From NCBI RefSeq assembly GCF_900115955.1, contig NZ_FOYL01000017.1:1-64000 (forward strand): DNA of 64,000 bases, read 5' to 3'. A program made the position numbers and the translations under genes. The DNA comes from Lentzea waywayandensis (GTDB lineage Bacteria > Actinomycetota > Actinomycetes > Mycobacteriales > Pseudonocardiaceae). The notes beneath the pieces are model-generated. The model was not told the DNA's origin, did no database searches, and saw only the letters and a list, made by a program, of their open reading frames with translations. Shown piece by piece: positions 7,901 through 15,556 of this stretch. Numbering within the stretch: the stretch's first letter is position 1; each line of letters starts with the position of its first letter.

Positions 7901-10075
7901 GTCGTCGTCCACGACGCCGAGCACGCGGGCTTCCTGGGTGGACGCCGCGGCCAGCTCGTACCTCGCCTCGACGACGGTCTCCGGTGAGATCACCGGCTCC
8001 GAGCCGTCCCACAGCAGCGGCTGCCCGTCGTCATCGAGGTAGTCGCGGCACAGCACCTCGTCGGCGAGGTGCGCGCGGACGTCCGCGTCGCCCAACTCGA
8101 CGCGGTCCAGGGCCGATCGCCAGTACGCCGCCGCGCCCGCCCCCTCCAGCTGGAACTGGTGGAAAATGGCCTCAGTGGTCCATCGTTTCCACTGCTCCGG
8201 GTCCTCCCCCGCACGCAGCTCGAAGTAGGCGACCGCGTCTTCATGCAGCCGGCGGTGGATCTCCCTCGGCCGGATGAGCCGACGCATCGGCACCAGGACG
8301 TCGGGGTGGAAGCGCAGCTCGTCCTGCTGCTCGGTCACCCACGAGCTCGTGCTCGCGTACCGGCGCAGCTCCTTCCAGACGAGGTCGAGCGGCAGCGACG
8401 ACCCGGCCGAGTCCAGGACGTTGGTGTGGAACGGGGTGCTGGTGACGTCGAGCGGCGCGGGCAGCTCGTCGGTCTCCGGGTCGTCCACCTCGGTGTCCCC
8501 GGACATCCCCATCCGCAGGTACGGCTCCATCACGTCGACGACGAACTCGAACGTCAGCCTGCGGGGAACGACGCCGTACCGCAGCAACCACCGTACCCGG
8601 GGGTCCTGGATGCGGCTGATCACCCGCAGCACCAGGTAGATCAGGTCCGCCTCGAACTTCGTGACGTCGTGGGCCGTGAGGTTCAGCCGTTGCTGTGCCA
8701 GGTCGGCAAGCAGCGCGAGGGTGAACGGCCGGCCCGCCGCTTTGGCGGTGATCGCGGCCTGGAGGTCGGAGCCTTCGATACCGCGCAACGTGAGGTATCG
8801 ACCGGAGTCCTCGTCAGTGAACAGCCCTGGGGTGCGGTCGGCGATGCTTGGGAGCCCGGACATCCGCTCGCTGACCGCGTACCGGCCCGCGAGCACGAAA
8901 TGCGCTGTTCTGCACCGGTCGTGCACCGCGCGGACCACGTCCATCAGGCCTTCGAGCCCGTTGCCCGTGCGCAGGTGCAGCTCTTCCAGCGTGTCGAAGA
9001 CGATCACCACGGAGCGGTCGGCAAGCGCGCTGTTGAACGTGCGGACGAAGGTGTTCACCACCAGGTCCCGGAGACCGTCGTCCTGCGACTTGACCCACTT
9101 GCTGGCGGCGGACCTCTCCTCTTCGGACGCACGACGGCGCAGCAGGGCGATCGCATACCCGTGCACGGCGAGGAAGTCCGCGAACGGCGCACGGGTCAGC
9201 TGCTGGTCGAGCTGGAAGGCGATGTCGATGAGCACCAGCCACGGGTACTTCGCCGCGTTGGCGAGGTCGACGAAGTCGAAGTCCGTGGCCGCACAGGGAA
9301 CGCGGTCCGGCACGAGCACACGGGACAACAGCCAGCGCAGCTCCATCGTCTTGCCCTGGCCACCGCGCGCGTGCACCTGCATGAGCCGCGGGCCGCCCCG
9401 CCTCAGCAGGTTCAGGTAGTCCGCTCTCGTCCCGGACATTTCGAGGAACGTGCCGGTCTGCAGGTACTCCGCCGACCACATGCTCCTGGCCTGCAAGTGC
9501 GCGGCCCGGTGCTGCCCGAGCGCGAACAGCTCGGTGCCGAGCAACTGCGCGCGCCCCTCGTCGGCGAGCACGTCGACCAGGTCCTGGCACCGCGCGAGCT
9601 GGAAAGCCCGGTCCGCGACGTCGAACCGGTCCGCGAACCACTTTCCTGCCCGCCGCTGATCCACGAGCACCAGCGCGGCCAGCAGATCCACCTCGGCGGA
9701 GGCGATGCCCTCGTAGTGCACCGCCAGCCGCTCACCCAGCTCGCGCAACGGTTCCGGCACCTCGTGCGCGTCGGATCCATCGCTCCACCACGAGAACCAG
9801 GCGGTGCGGCGGGCGGACTCCCGCAGCCGGAACAGCTCGACCGGCCCAGGCAACTGCTCCACTTCCGCGCAGCACCGCACATCGTCGAACGGAGCCACCT
9901 CTGCGTCAGCGCTGGCGGTCAGCACGGAGTCGTAGAGGTACTGGTCGAAGGCACGCACCACGGAACAGCGCTTCAAAGCCTCGGTCAGCGTCGCCGGGCG
10001 CAGGGCGGCCGCGATCTCGTCGACAGAGCTGCCCTTGCTCAGCAGCTCCAGCACCTGGGCGAAGTCCGGTTCCAC
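4949..10075 (-). CDS. Giant STAND-type NTPase with helical repeats, membrane segment and degenerate CHAT-like C-terminus
   Basis: This 1708-aa protein starts at a GTG at 10075, one base after the stop of the upstream CHAT gene, with GAAGGTGAG ahead of it. Residues 1-200 are a helical adaptor-like region. The P-loop ARGGQGKTM is at about 237-244 and the Walker B strand VVIVFDTLEEL at about 356-366, as in STAND ATPases. A winged-helix-like region follows, then TPR-like helical repeats from about 700 to 1250. RPYAVTAAAALAALGLAV, near 1275-1292, looks like one membrane helix. The C-terminus follows the CHAT plan (DAVPWELSRL, a peptidoglycan-binding-1-like insert with GEIGPQTVSALRKW, IVHLAGG, then LVVLDVDRP). 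The histidine (about 1560) is kept, but aspartate stands at about 1609 where active CHAT proteins have cysteine. It is probably a sensor and scaffold that switches on ATP and signals to the neighbouring proteases. Confidence 0.75.
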   Translation of the reverse strand: MEPDFAQVLELLSKGSSVDEIAAALRPATLTEALKRCSVVRAFDQYLYDSVLTASADAEVAPFDDVRCCAEVEQLPGPVELFRLRESARRTAWFSWWSDGSDAHEVPEPLRELGERLAVHYEGIASAEVDLLAALVLVDQRRAGKWFADRFDVADRAFQLARCQDLVDVLADEGRAQLLGTELFALGQHRAAHLQARSMWSAEYLQTGTFLEMSGTRADYLNLLRRGGPRLMQVHARGGQGKTMELRWLLSRVLVPDRVPCAATDFDFVDLANAAKYPWLVLIDIAFQLDQQLTRAPFADFLAVHGYAIALLRRRASEEERSAASKWVKSQDDGLRDLVVNTFVRTFNSALADRSVVIVFDTLEELHLRTGNGLEGLMDVVRAVHDRCRTAHFVLAGRYAVSERMSGLPSIADRTPGLFTDEDSGRYLTLRGIEGSDLQAAITAKAAGRPFTLALLADLAQQRLNLTAHDVTKFEADLIYLVLRVISRIQDPRVRWLLRYGVVPRRLTFEFVVDVMEPYLRMGMSGDTEVDDPETDELPAPLDVTSTPFHTNVLDSAGSSLPLDLVWKELRRYASTSSWVTEQQDELRFHPDVLVPMRRLIRPREIHRRLHEDAVAYFELRAGEDPEQWKRWTTEAIFHQFQLEGAGAAAYWRSALDRVELGDADVRAHLADEVLCRDYLDDDGQPLLWDGSEPVISPETVVEARYELAAASTQEARVLGVVDDDQRWSQVVEQLTLIERSGLEHVIPEHRLAYVRAALKFQTGDSAAAEALVREALPHARHTQDEVRLYVLLADIRLQQGFADAPSLYLRAVHAAERLSAWKWAPALRCRVVRAHQRLGQLWEAMRELELILADVDLPADQRAELDLVAVELGLASGRLTWAAEHAHKPDRHSINVEAAQVALARRDPLSAYSRVRHIGESLTHHTSATGLEVAARSSAAVAEYPQALLELELARNIWLTRGDSAGAARCHVSSALVNMRDLGDLAAADTHFAKAMKLLGESDDPVRLSYYLARVELLGRRREPEAAMSLLRSALRWLDGRWNPPEMFVLAAVEGLALGHPDWSVPFLELLEKNLPLITPVSARLRALRELGRIEDLPSEELQDRLVALRPLLRLSGDEDLTDADQAELDFVSVELDRLTAHTTDAAGRLSWIRHEYRKGGSHYFVREWALATDRLRRHRSQALPNNTTVDAFVEEFREHRMLCFEFLVERAEAELVQERPKQARRLLDRAEACLDRAEGTQWQARHADAVSRTIQLDKQNTEDWRPYAVTAAAALAALGLAVRGLRRTDATETSQIVVPRCTARIGVSAKGQVEVETFVPPSTEVRHQFSPNHDVGRTVLADDLDERLVRDWQKVGAELGSALLPSAAPAALSAGKTPLGFRCDIEDRRLDAVPWELSRLRGGSQFVTLSPSVAALYRTSGHTTARFEEARHVQFALNRLIGAKLVLDGEIGPQTVSALRKWRERQHLEPSDVINAEVLDRLQRGLVEFSRSRVLILSGNEHGMHTSRRRLSTAEDIARIYLRFGFINISVVERPTMPQLSYMVEQLVSNGERLGIVHLAGGIKPSPDGVAMTFGSFKSQLSATGVDRLLAQLPADDVRPLVVLDVDRPSSLVDTARYLLLRNAYAGELFALGRCSGVLGTGLADEERHLLVNEMIESFATGDSLGETVRRLRSLVRDDTGIDRVLAFAGTTLHTHLPWLRFTGGG

Positions 10076-10076
10076 G

Positions 10077-12005
10077 TCAGCTCACCTTCATCTGCGCGAG
10101 CCGCGCGACGATGTTGAGTTGCACCGGCTTCACCGGACCTACGGGGAGCAGTTTGTCGAAGAACTTGTCGAAGCCCTCGGGGATCTCCTGTCCGAGGGCG
10201 ATGAAGATGTCCTCGGCGAGCGAACCGACCATGGAGCGGTCGAAGTCGTCGAGGTCGACGCGGAGGCCGCCGCGATCGTGCGGCCAGTACTCGTCGAGCT
10301 TGTCCGCGCGCAGCACCACGACCAGCCGGACACCGGGAACGTCCCCGTTGAGCGCGGCGAGCAGCAGGTTCGGCAGCAACTGACTGCGGAAGTCGGAGCT
10401 GAACACTTGCTCGACATGGTCGAGGATCAGCACGACCGGGTCCTCGGCACCGTCCACGTTGAGCGCGTTACGAAAGGACTGGAAGAGGTTCTCGACCAGG
10501 CCGACCGCGGCCCTGTCCGAGAGTTGTGGCGTCGGCGCCGGCGTGATCGTAACGAGCGTGCCCTCCTGCTCCACCGGCAGTCGGCCGTCCTTGAAGGACT
10601 CCAGGTCGTGGTTGAAACGGTCGAACGGCGCCTGGCCGTCAGGGTGCTCGCGCGGCCTCTCCTCCGCAGTGTCGCGGATGTTGTACAGCGCCGAGAGGAA
10701 GTCGACGTTGTCCGTGCCGTTGAAGTCGACGTACTTCACCCGGCGTCCGCGGATCAGGCAACGGCGTCGCAGCCAGGTGACGAGACTGGTCTTGCCCGCC
10801 TCCCGGTCTCCGGTGATCAGGAGAAGTTGCTCTGCTTGCGTCTCCCGCTCGGGATCCACGCCGTTGACGAGCTTGTGGCGCTCTTCGACCCGGTCGACGA
10901 AAGCCTTGATCAACTCGGCCTTCTGCTGGCACTCCTTCACCCGGATCTCGGGCAGCACGTCGCACGGTGCCGAGTGCAGGGTGAGGCTCGGCAGGAACCA
11001 GTCGCGCGAACCGGTTACGCCGCTGTGGGTGTAGAGCCGCATCCTCGCCCCGGCGACGGCGGCGTCGATGCCGGCGCCCTCGATCAGCCCTCGATACAGC
11101 TCGCAGCCGAACAGCGCTGCCTCCGGGCCGAGAATGTCGCCCTGCATGCCGACGACCGCGACTGATCCACTGTGGACGAACGCCTCGGTCAGCGCGTCGA
11201 CGTCCTCGACGGCCTTGGAGGTGCGGCAGGCGTTCAGTACGGCGAGCCGGGGTGCGGGTACCAGCAGGTCCGCGATGGCGGAGGCGCGGATCTCCCACGG
11301 CTGCGCGGATCTGCGCACCTTGAGCGCGGACTCCTCGCTGCCCACAACCTTCTCGCAGTGGCCGATGAAGTGAAAGATGTGCGGTGCGAACCGCTGGTAG
11401 GCCACCCGCAGTTCCTCCGCCGTCGGCACGCTGAGGAACTCGGCCTCAACCCATCCGCCTGCGGCCGCCAGAGCGCTCTTGATGCCCCTGATCTCCGCTG
11501 TCGTCTTGATGCCCTCGTCCGGCTCTCCTTCGACGACGAGCAGCCGGACGGGCAACGACCAGTCCGACGGGCCGGCCGAGTACTCGCTGGTGCGCACACC
11601 TGTGTGCTGACCTGTCAGGAACAATGCGGGGCCGGGTCCGAACCTGGTCATCTCCCATGGAATTCTGCGCAGTTCGGGAGCGGCGATCTCCAGCCTGGTC
11701 CTCGTCGCGCCGAGCTTCTGCCATTCCTCACGCGGGGCGCCCTCTGGCAGCAGCAACCGGCCCAGGTACTTGCCGATGTTCACGAACTCCGCGGAGCTGG
11801 GATGCGTCGCGACGAAGTCCTGAATCGCCTTGGTGACCGCCCCGCCGGCGATGACGGCGGGAACGTCCTGGCCTGCCAGATCAGCAGGCAGACTCCACTC
11901 CGCCAACAACCCGCGGACGCCGTTGTCCTCGGCGAAGAGCTCTGCCTGGTATGGACCGGTGCCCGTCACGACGATCACCGCGTCGGCCTTCGACCCACCC
12001 GTCAT
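10077..12005 (-). CDS. CHAT-domain protease fused to a P-loop NTPase
   Basis: This 642-aa protein leads the operon. The N-terminal half is a CHAT (caspase-like) domain: the entry motif RIPWEMTRFG at 114-123, the catalytic His216 in HFIGHCEK and Cys260 in AVLNACRTS. After a linker, the C-terminal half is an AAA-type NTPase with Walker A TGDREAGKTS at about 398-407 and Walker B VVLILDHVEQV at about 523-533, followed by VVVLRADKL, a sensor-like strand. There is no signal peptide. The stop is separated by one base from the GTG of the giant NTPase, so translation is likely coupled. CHAT domains in other bacteria cleave partner proteins when a sensor is triggered; the natural candidates here are the products encoded next to it. 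The start ATG at 12005 has only a weak ribosome site. Confidence 0.85.
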   Translation of the reverse strand: MTGGSKADAVIVVTGTGPYQAELFAEDNGVRGLLAEWSLPADLAGQDVPAVIAGGAVTKAIQDFVATHPSSAEFVNIGKYLGRLLLPEGAPREEWQKLGATRTRLEIAAPELRRIPWEMTRFGPGPALFLTGQHTGVRTSEYSAGPSDWSLPVRLLVVEGEPDEGIKTTAEIRGIKSALAAAGGWVEAEFLSVPTAEELRVAYQRFAPHIFHFIGHCEKVVGSEESALKVRRSAQPWEIRASAIADLLVPAPRLAVLNACRTSKAVEDVDALTEAFVHSGSVAVVGMQGDILGPEAALFGCELYRGLIEGAGIDAAVAGARMRLYTHSGVTGSRDWFLPSLTLHSAPCDVLPEIRVKECQQKAELIKAFVDRVEERHKLVNGVDPERETQAEQLLLITGDREAGKTSLVTWLRRRCLIRGRRVKYVDFNGTDNVDFLSALYNIRDTAEERPREHPDGQAPFDRFNHDLESFKDGRLPVEQEGTLVTITPAPTPQLSDRAAVGLVENLFQSFRNALNVDGAEDPVVLILDHVEQVFSSDFRSQLLPNLLLAALNGDVPGVRLVVVLRADKLDEYWPHDRGGLRVDLDDFDRSMVGSLAEDIFIALGQEIPEGFDKFFDKLLPVGPVKPVQLNIVARLAQMKVS

Positions 12006-12505
12006 GCATCATGTCTCGCAGCCTGAACACGGATGGTTACAAGCCTCACTCGAACGTAGCAGTCCGTCCTCGCCGAGCCGCGCCTGGAATCCGCGCGTGG
12101 CTCGATATTTCCATTTCGAAAGGAATTTCAGCTGCGATCTGAGACGGAAACGAAGTGGCAATCGAGACTGGATGAGCGAATCGAGCGAGGTGCGGTAACC
12201 CAGCGTCGCCACGAGGCGATTGATGGGCATAAAGACGCGGAGATGAACGGTCTGGGCATCGCCGCCACCCGGCGCGACATCGCTGAGGCGATCTTGTCGA
12301 ACGCCGTTGCCGCTGTTGCGGCCTGCGGCAGGACCGCCCCGAACCTGCGCCACGCGCGTACGCGGAGAGGCAGAAGTCGGGGCAGGGGTGGAACTGGTCT
12401 GAGCCGCAACGAGCGTCCGCGAGGTCTGATGGACGAGGTGGTCTTAGCTGGAAACAGTCGTCTCGGTTCGGTCGCACCTACACATCGGCCATAGCGCGTC
12501 GGCTG
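12006..12505. other. Gap upstream of the protease operon, no gene seen
   Basis: About 500 bases with no convincing reading frame on either strand. It must hold the promoter of the minus-strand protease operon that starts at 12005, but I could not pick out -35/-10 boxes with confidence. The stretch is less GC-rich near 12100-12180 than the genes around it, which would suit a promoter. The right part grades into the transposase debris starting at about 12506. Confidence 0.4.
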
Positions 12506-12821
12506 CTAGCGCGTAGCCATACGCGACATCTCGTGCTTGCTCTCGCGTACCCAGCCATGGGTGTGCGCGCCGAGCAGCGGGCCGCTGAACGTCGCGACAC
12601 GGCTGCCGGTGTCGGGTGCCCAGCCGCAGATGATCGCCGTCTGGGGAAAGCGACTCGACGTCCTTGACCGCCGAAGGCCGGCCGAGCAGAACCAGCCGCC
12701 CACCCAGCTTGAGGAGGATGAGGTACAGCAGACGCAGCGCCAAGCCCACGATCATGCCGTCAGACCGACAGAGCCGTCCATGGCAGCTCAGCGCATATGT
12801 GCGGAGTTCTGGCACCCCACA
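12506..12821 (-). mobile_element. Transposase N-terminal remnant with one IS end
   Basis: The minus strand encodes [19 protein letters not shown] then RLVLLGRPSAVKDVE, closely matching the first 35 residues of the transposase at 44177 ([19 protein letters not shown]). The IS terminus TGGCACCCCACA is present at 12810-12821, identical to the right end of that element. After about 35 codons the similarity stops and unrelated sequence follows to about 12506, so only the head of the element remains. The remnant cuts into a carbamate kinase-like frame on its right side. Confidence 0.7.
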
Positions 12822-13166
12822 GGGAACGTCAGCTCCCTCGACTTCCGCCAGGTCCAGACGTTGCAGCGGCTCAGCGTCGGGCGTGCCGAAGTCGGTCATC
12901 ACGGCACGCACGTCGGTCAGCAGGAGCAGGCGGTCGGCCTTAAACGCGATCGCGAGCTCAGCCGACGTGAGGTCCTTGTCCACGACCGCCTCGACGCCGT
13001 GCAGTTGCCCGCTGTCGACAACGGGTGCTCCTTCCCCACCGGCACAGACCACGGCCGTCCCGCCACTCACCAGCTGCTCGATGGACTCCTGTTCGACGAG
13101 TCGGACATGCTCGGGTGCTGGCACGACGCGGCGCCAGTGCGGGCCGTCCGCGGCCATGGTCCAGCC
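12822..13166 (-). pseudogene. Carbamate kinase fragment
   Basis: The minus-strand frame reads DGPHWRRVVPAPEHVRLVEQ, then a GGEGAPVV nucleotide-site segment, HGVEAVVDKDLTSAELAIAF, and ADRLLLLTDVRAVMTDFGTP. These match the middle and end of carbamate kinase (amino-acid kinase fold; makes ATP from carbamoyl phosphate), including the KD of the DKD motif. The first 120 or so residues of a normal 310-aa enzyme are missing, replaced by sequence from another small gene. The C-terminus is cut off by the transposase remnant. Certainly not functional. Confidence 0.7.
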
Positions 13167-13204
13167 GTTCTGATCTGTGAGCTGGTCGGCTTGGGTGCCT
13201 TCGG

Positions 13205-13377
13205 CCTGTGTGCCGCCACGACCAGGCCGCCGGCGCACAGGTCGTTCGTCGCTGAGAAGTCGCACCACAGGCCGTCGACGGCCAAGCCGGGGACAGAGCC
13301 GCCGGACAGCTCGGCGCGGCCTTCGGCGACTGCCTTCAACATGGCCCTGTGCCTTGCGGTGTAACCGTTGTGCTCAT
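13205..13377 (-). pseudogene. Frameshifted fragment of a small actinobacterial protein
   Basis: The ATG at 13377 sits 7 bases after GGGAAGGGG and begins MSTTV. After about five codons the family-like sequence GYTARHRAMLKAVAEGRAEL then GLAVDGLWCDFSATNDL continues in another frame, so about one base has been gained or lost. The pattern (YTARHRAML, AVAEGRAEL, DGLWCD) is one I associate with short uncharacterised actinobacterial proteins. The frame then runs directly into the carbamate kinase fragment, which shows a deletion fused two genes. Function unknown. Confidence 0.45.
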
Positions 13378-13498
13378 CTGACTTCCCCTTCCCTCAGCCG
13401 TTTGCGTGGTGAGGCAAGGCTGCTCTTCCCGCCTGGGTGTGACGCAGATCCCAACGCGGTGACTAGGTCGGCACCAACGTCGCACCTCGGGAAGGGGC

Positions 13499-15025
13499 CT
13501 ATTCCGACTCGGTGTCGGAGCTATCGAGAAGCCGGTTGAAGACCCACGCCGCAAGTGCCCACGGACCTCGCTCGATGTCGTGCTCGGTCTCGACCCTCAG
13601 GAAGTAGGGAGACTCGCCGTACATGCCCTCCTTGCCCCCGATCCAGGCGTTGGCGTCGTACTCACAGGTCACGTGCGCCTCGTCGGTGCCGACCGAAATC
13701 CACAGCTCGCCCTCGTTGTGGTGTGACCACGAGAGGCGGACCTGCTGGGTGGTTCCCTTTACCAAAACCTCCTCCTCGGCCACGTTCCAGCCACCCAGGT
13801 GGCCCGACGGCAACTCGAGGCCAGTCACACCCTCCAACGCGTCTGCGAGTTCGTTCCCTGCCTCCCAGTTGTGGTCTGAGCGCGGAGACGAGTTCGACAC
13901 CACGGTCTCGGAGTCCGGCTCGACCTTGACGATCTTCCCGTTCTCGACCGTCACCATGAGCCGCGTGCGCGCGATGAGCTGATCCGAATTCAGGGTGCGC
14001 TCCCCCGCCGTATCACCGCCCGTCAGCGAGTAGATGTCGGTGATCTCCGCTTCTGCGAGGAAGAGTGCGATCGCTCGGAACACCATGCGCTTTGGCGCGC
14101 GCCCCGGCTCGTGCCGTTCCGGCGCTTCACGCTCCACCCACCAGAGGCCGGCGAGCTTGGTCAGCTTCGTCAGGCTCGCACTGATCAGACCGTGGTGTTC
14201 CCAGTCGAGGTCCACAGCCTCGAGTACGTCGACGGTCGTTCCGACCAGCTGAACAGCGTCGGATTTCGTGGCATCGTCGAGGTTCAGCGGCAACTGGTCG
14301 GCGAGGTACCTCGCGATCATCCATTCCTCGTCGATGCTGGCGAACACGTACTCGAAGAGGCTCGCACGCACCGTGTTCGCCTCGCGCACCAGCGGTTGAC
14401 CGTAGCCCCATGCTGCATAGGCGCTCTTGATGTCGGCGTCCTTGCTCAGGAACATCACTCTGTCCGGCTCGCCGGCCTTCGCCACGACGTCGCGAAGCCA
14501 GGCCGAGTCACTGCCTCCGGTCTTCACCAGGTCCGCGCTCTTGGTCTTGGCCGGCTTCCTTTGCAGAACCTGGTCCTTGAGCCCCTCGATCGCGCTCGCT
14601 CCGGTCAACTCGACGACCTTCACGTGAGGCGTATCAGTCAGGACCGACAGAAACTTGCTGATGAGGTCCTCACGACTGAGGTAAGACGGGTTGATCGACG
14701 AGGCGGGCAGACCCGCCCTGGACAGGTGACTGAGCTGGTCGTTGACCACGTTCCGAGCCGCGACCCACTGGGCGGCCAGGTGCTCCGCCCACTCCCAAGC
14801 AACCGGTTCCGGCACCCACACCTGAACGTCGATCTTGGCCAGGTCGGCCGCGAGCGACGCGAGTCTCGGCAGGTCAGGCCCGACCTTGCCGTAGGAGTTC
14901 GCGTCCACCACAACAGCGAGAAGCTTCGTGCGCGTCTCCACATCCAGCCGAAGGTCCTCGTCGGTCGCCTGTGTGGAAGGGCGATTGCTCATCGCGGAAG
15001 TATCCAACGCAGACTTCGTGCCCAC
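13499..15025 (-). CDS. PIN-like nuclease domain protein
   Basis: A 508-aa soluble protein read from a GTG at 15025; a second start, ATG at 14992, is equally possible because neither has a strong ribosome site. The first 220 residues look like a PIN (PilT N-terminus) ribonuclease: VVVDANSYGK with Asp41, PEPVAWEWAEH with Glu73 and Glu78, GGSDSAWLRDVV, and VMFLSKDADIKSA, which provide the spaced acidic residues that bind metal. The C-terminal half contains strand-rich segments I cannot assign. It is a single gene with its own promoter region. A large PIN protein beside NTPase/CHAT genes would fit an RNA-cutting effector or a stand-alone toxin, but this is inference. Confidence 0.65.
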   Translation of the reverse strand: MGTKSALDTSAMSNRPSTQATDEDLRLDVETRTKLLAVVVDANSYGKVGPDLPRLASLAADLAKIDVQVWVPEPVAWEWAEHLAAQWVAARNVVNDQLSHLSRAGLPASSINPSYLSREDLISKFLSVLTDTPHVKVVELTGASAIEGLKDQVLQRKPAKTKSADLVKTGGSDSAWLRDVVAKAGEPDRVMFLSKDADIKSAYAAWGYGQPLVREANTVRASLFEYVFASIDEEWMIARYLADQLPLNLDDATKSDAVQLVGTTVDVLEAVDLDWEHHGLISASLTKLTKLAGLWWVEREAPERHEPGRAPKRMVFRAIALFLAEAEITDIYSLTGGDTAGERTLNSDQLIARTRLMVTVENGKIVKVEPDSETVVSNSSPRSDHNWEAGNELADALEGVTGLELPSGHLGGWNVAEEEVLVKGTTQQVRLSWSHHNEGELWISVGTDEAHVTCEYDANAWIGGKEGMYGESPYFLRVETEHDIERGPWALAAWVFNRLLDSSDTESE

Positions 15026-15081
15026 CCGTGTTGGTCCCTAGGTCCCTGGGGATGGTGCAACACGCTGGTGACGCTCGAAGC

Positions 15082-15231
15082 ATGGCGACCACGACCACGA
15101 CTGCGACCGAGCCCGACAGCATCGACGCGGAGATCGAAAGGATGCGAGGGGCGGCGCGTCGAAGAGGTCAGCCGTTGGCTCCAGGCCCGGACCTCACGGT
15201 GAGCCGCCCGCAGTTGAGCACGGAGCACTGA
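15082..15231 (+). CDS. Possible 49-aa basic protein
   Basis: An ATG at 15082 opens a 49-codon frame (MATTTTTATEPDSIDAEIER, then a basic stretch with MRGAARRRGQ) with G/C-ending codons typical of the region. It lies in the otherwise gene-free 530-base gap between the PIN gene and the TPR gene, and is divergent from the PIN gene. No ribosome site is obvious. It may be real or chance. Confidence 0.25.
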   Translation: MATTTTTATEPDSIDAEIERMRGAARRRGQPLAPGPDLTVSRPQLSTEH

Positions 15232-15422
15232 TATCCGGCGCGTGCGGCGAGCAACTTCTTCGTCGCTGCGGAAAAGTTGGCCCGCTGATCCACTGCACCC
15301 TCGTTCCCAATCAGGCGGAAACTCCACCCGGTTCAATTGGCAATACAACAGTCCACATCGCACGAAGACGACGACCCAGTCAGATCTCGGCGTCGCGGAG
15401 CCCTGGTCGGAGTCGGCGCAGC

Positions 15423-15462
15423 CGTGGTCGTCGAGGCAGCTCTTCTGCTGTCGACGACCACG
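15423..15462. terminator. Strong hairpin, likely terminator of the TPR-SEFIR operon
   Basis: CGTGGTCGTCGA at 15423-15434 is perfectly complementary to TCGACGACCACG at 15451-15462. The 16 bases between contain a further GCAG/CTGC pairing, giving a long, nearly continuous stem. It lies about 95 bases beyond the stop codon of the TPR gene, in the direction of that operon's transcription. There is no T-run, which is usual for terminators in high-GC actinobacteria. Confidence 0.55.
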
Positions 15463-15556
15463 ACGAGGTTGGCCAGCGGCACGGGACATCGCACGTTGAT
15501 CAGCTCACAATACTGAGCGGGCCATATCGATCGGCAACCCAGCAGCCGGTCCTCCG

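Noticed and set aside
8069-10117. Plus-strand frame of 682 codons opposite the STAND NTPase
   Set aside because: It lacks any motif, and its codon pattern mirrors the third positions of the minus-strand gene, which carries Walker motifs.
12006-12480. Several short frames upstream of the CHAT gene
   Set aside because: They overlap one another on both strands and show no recognisable protein pattern. The gap is better explained as a promoter region.
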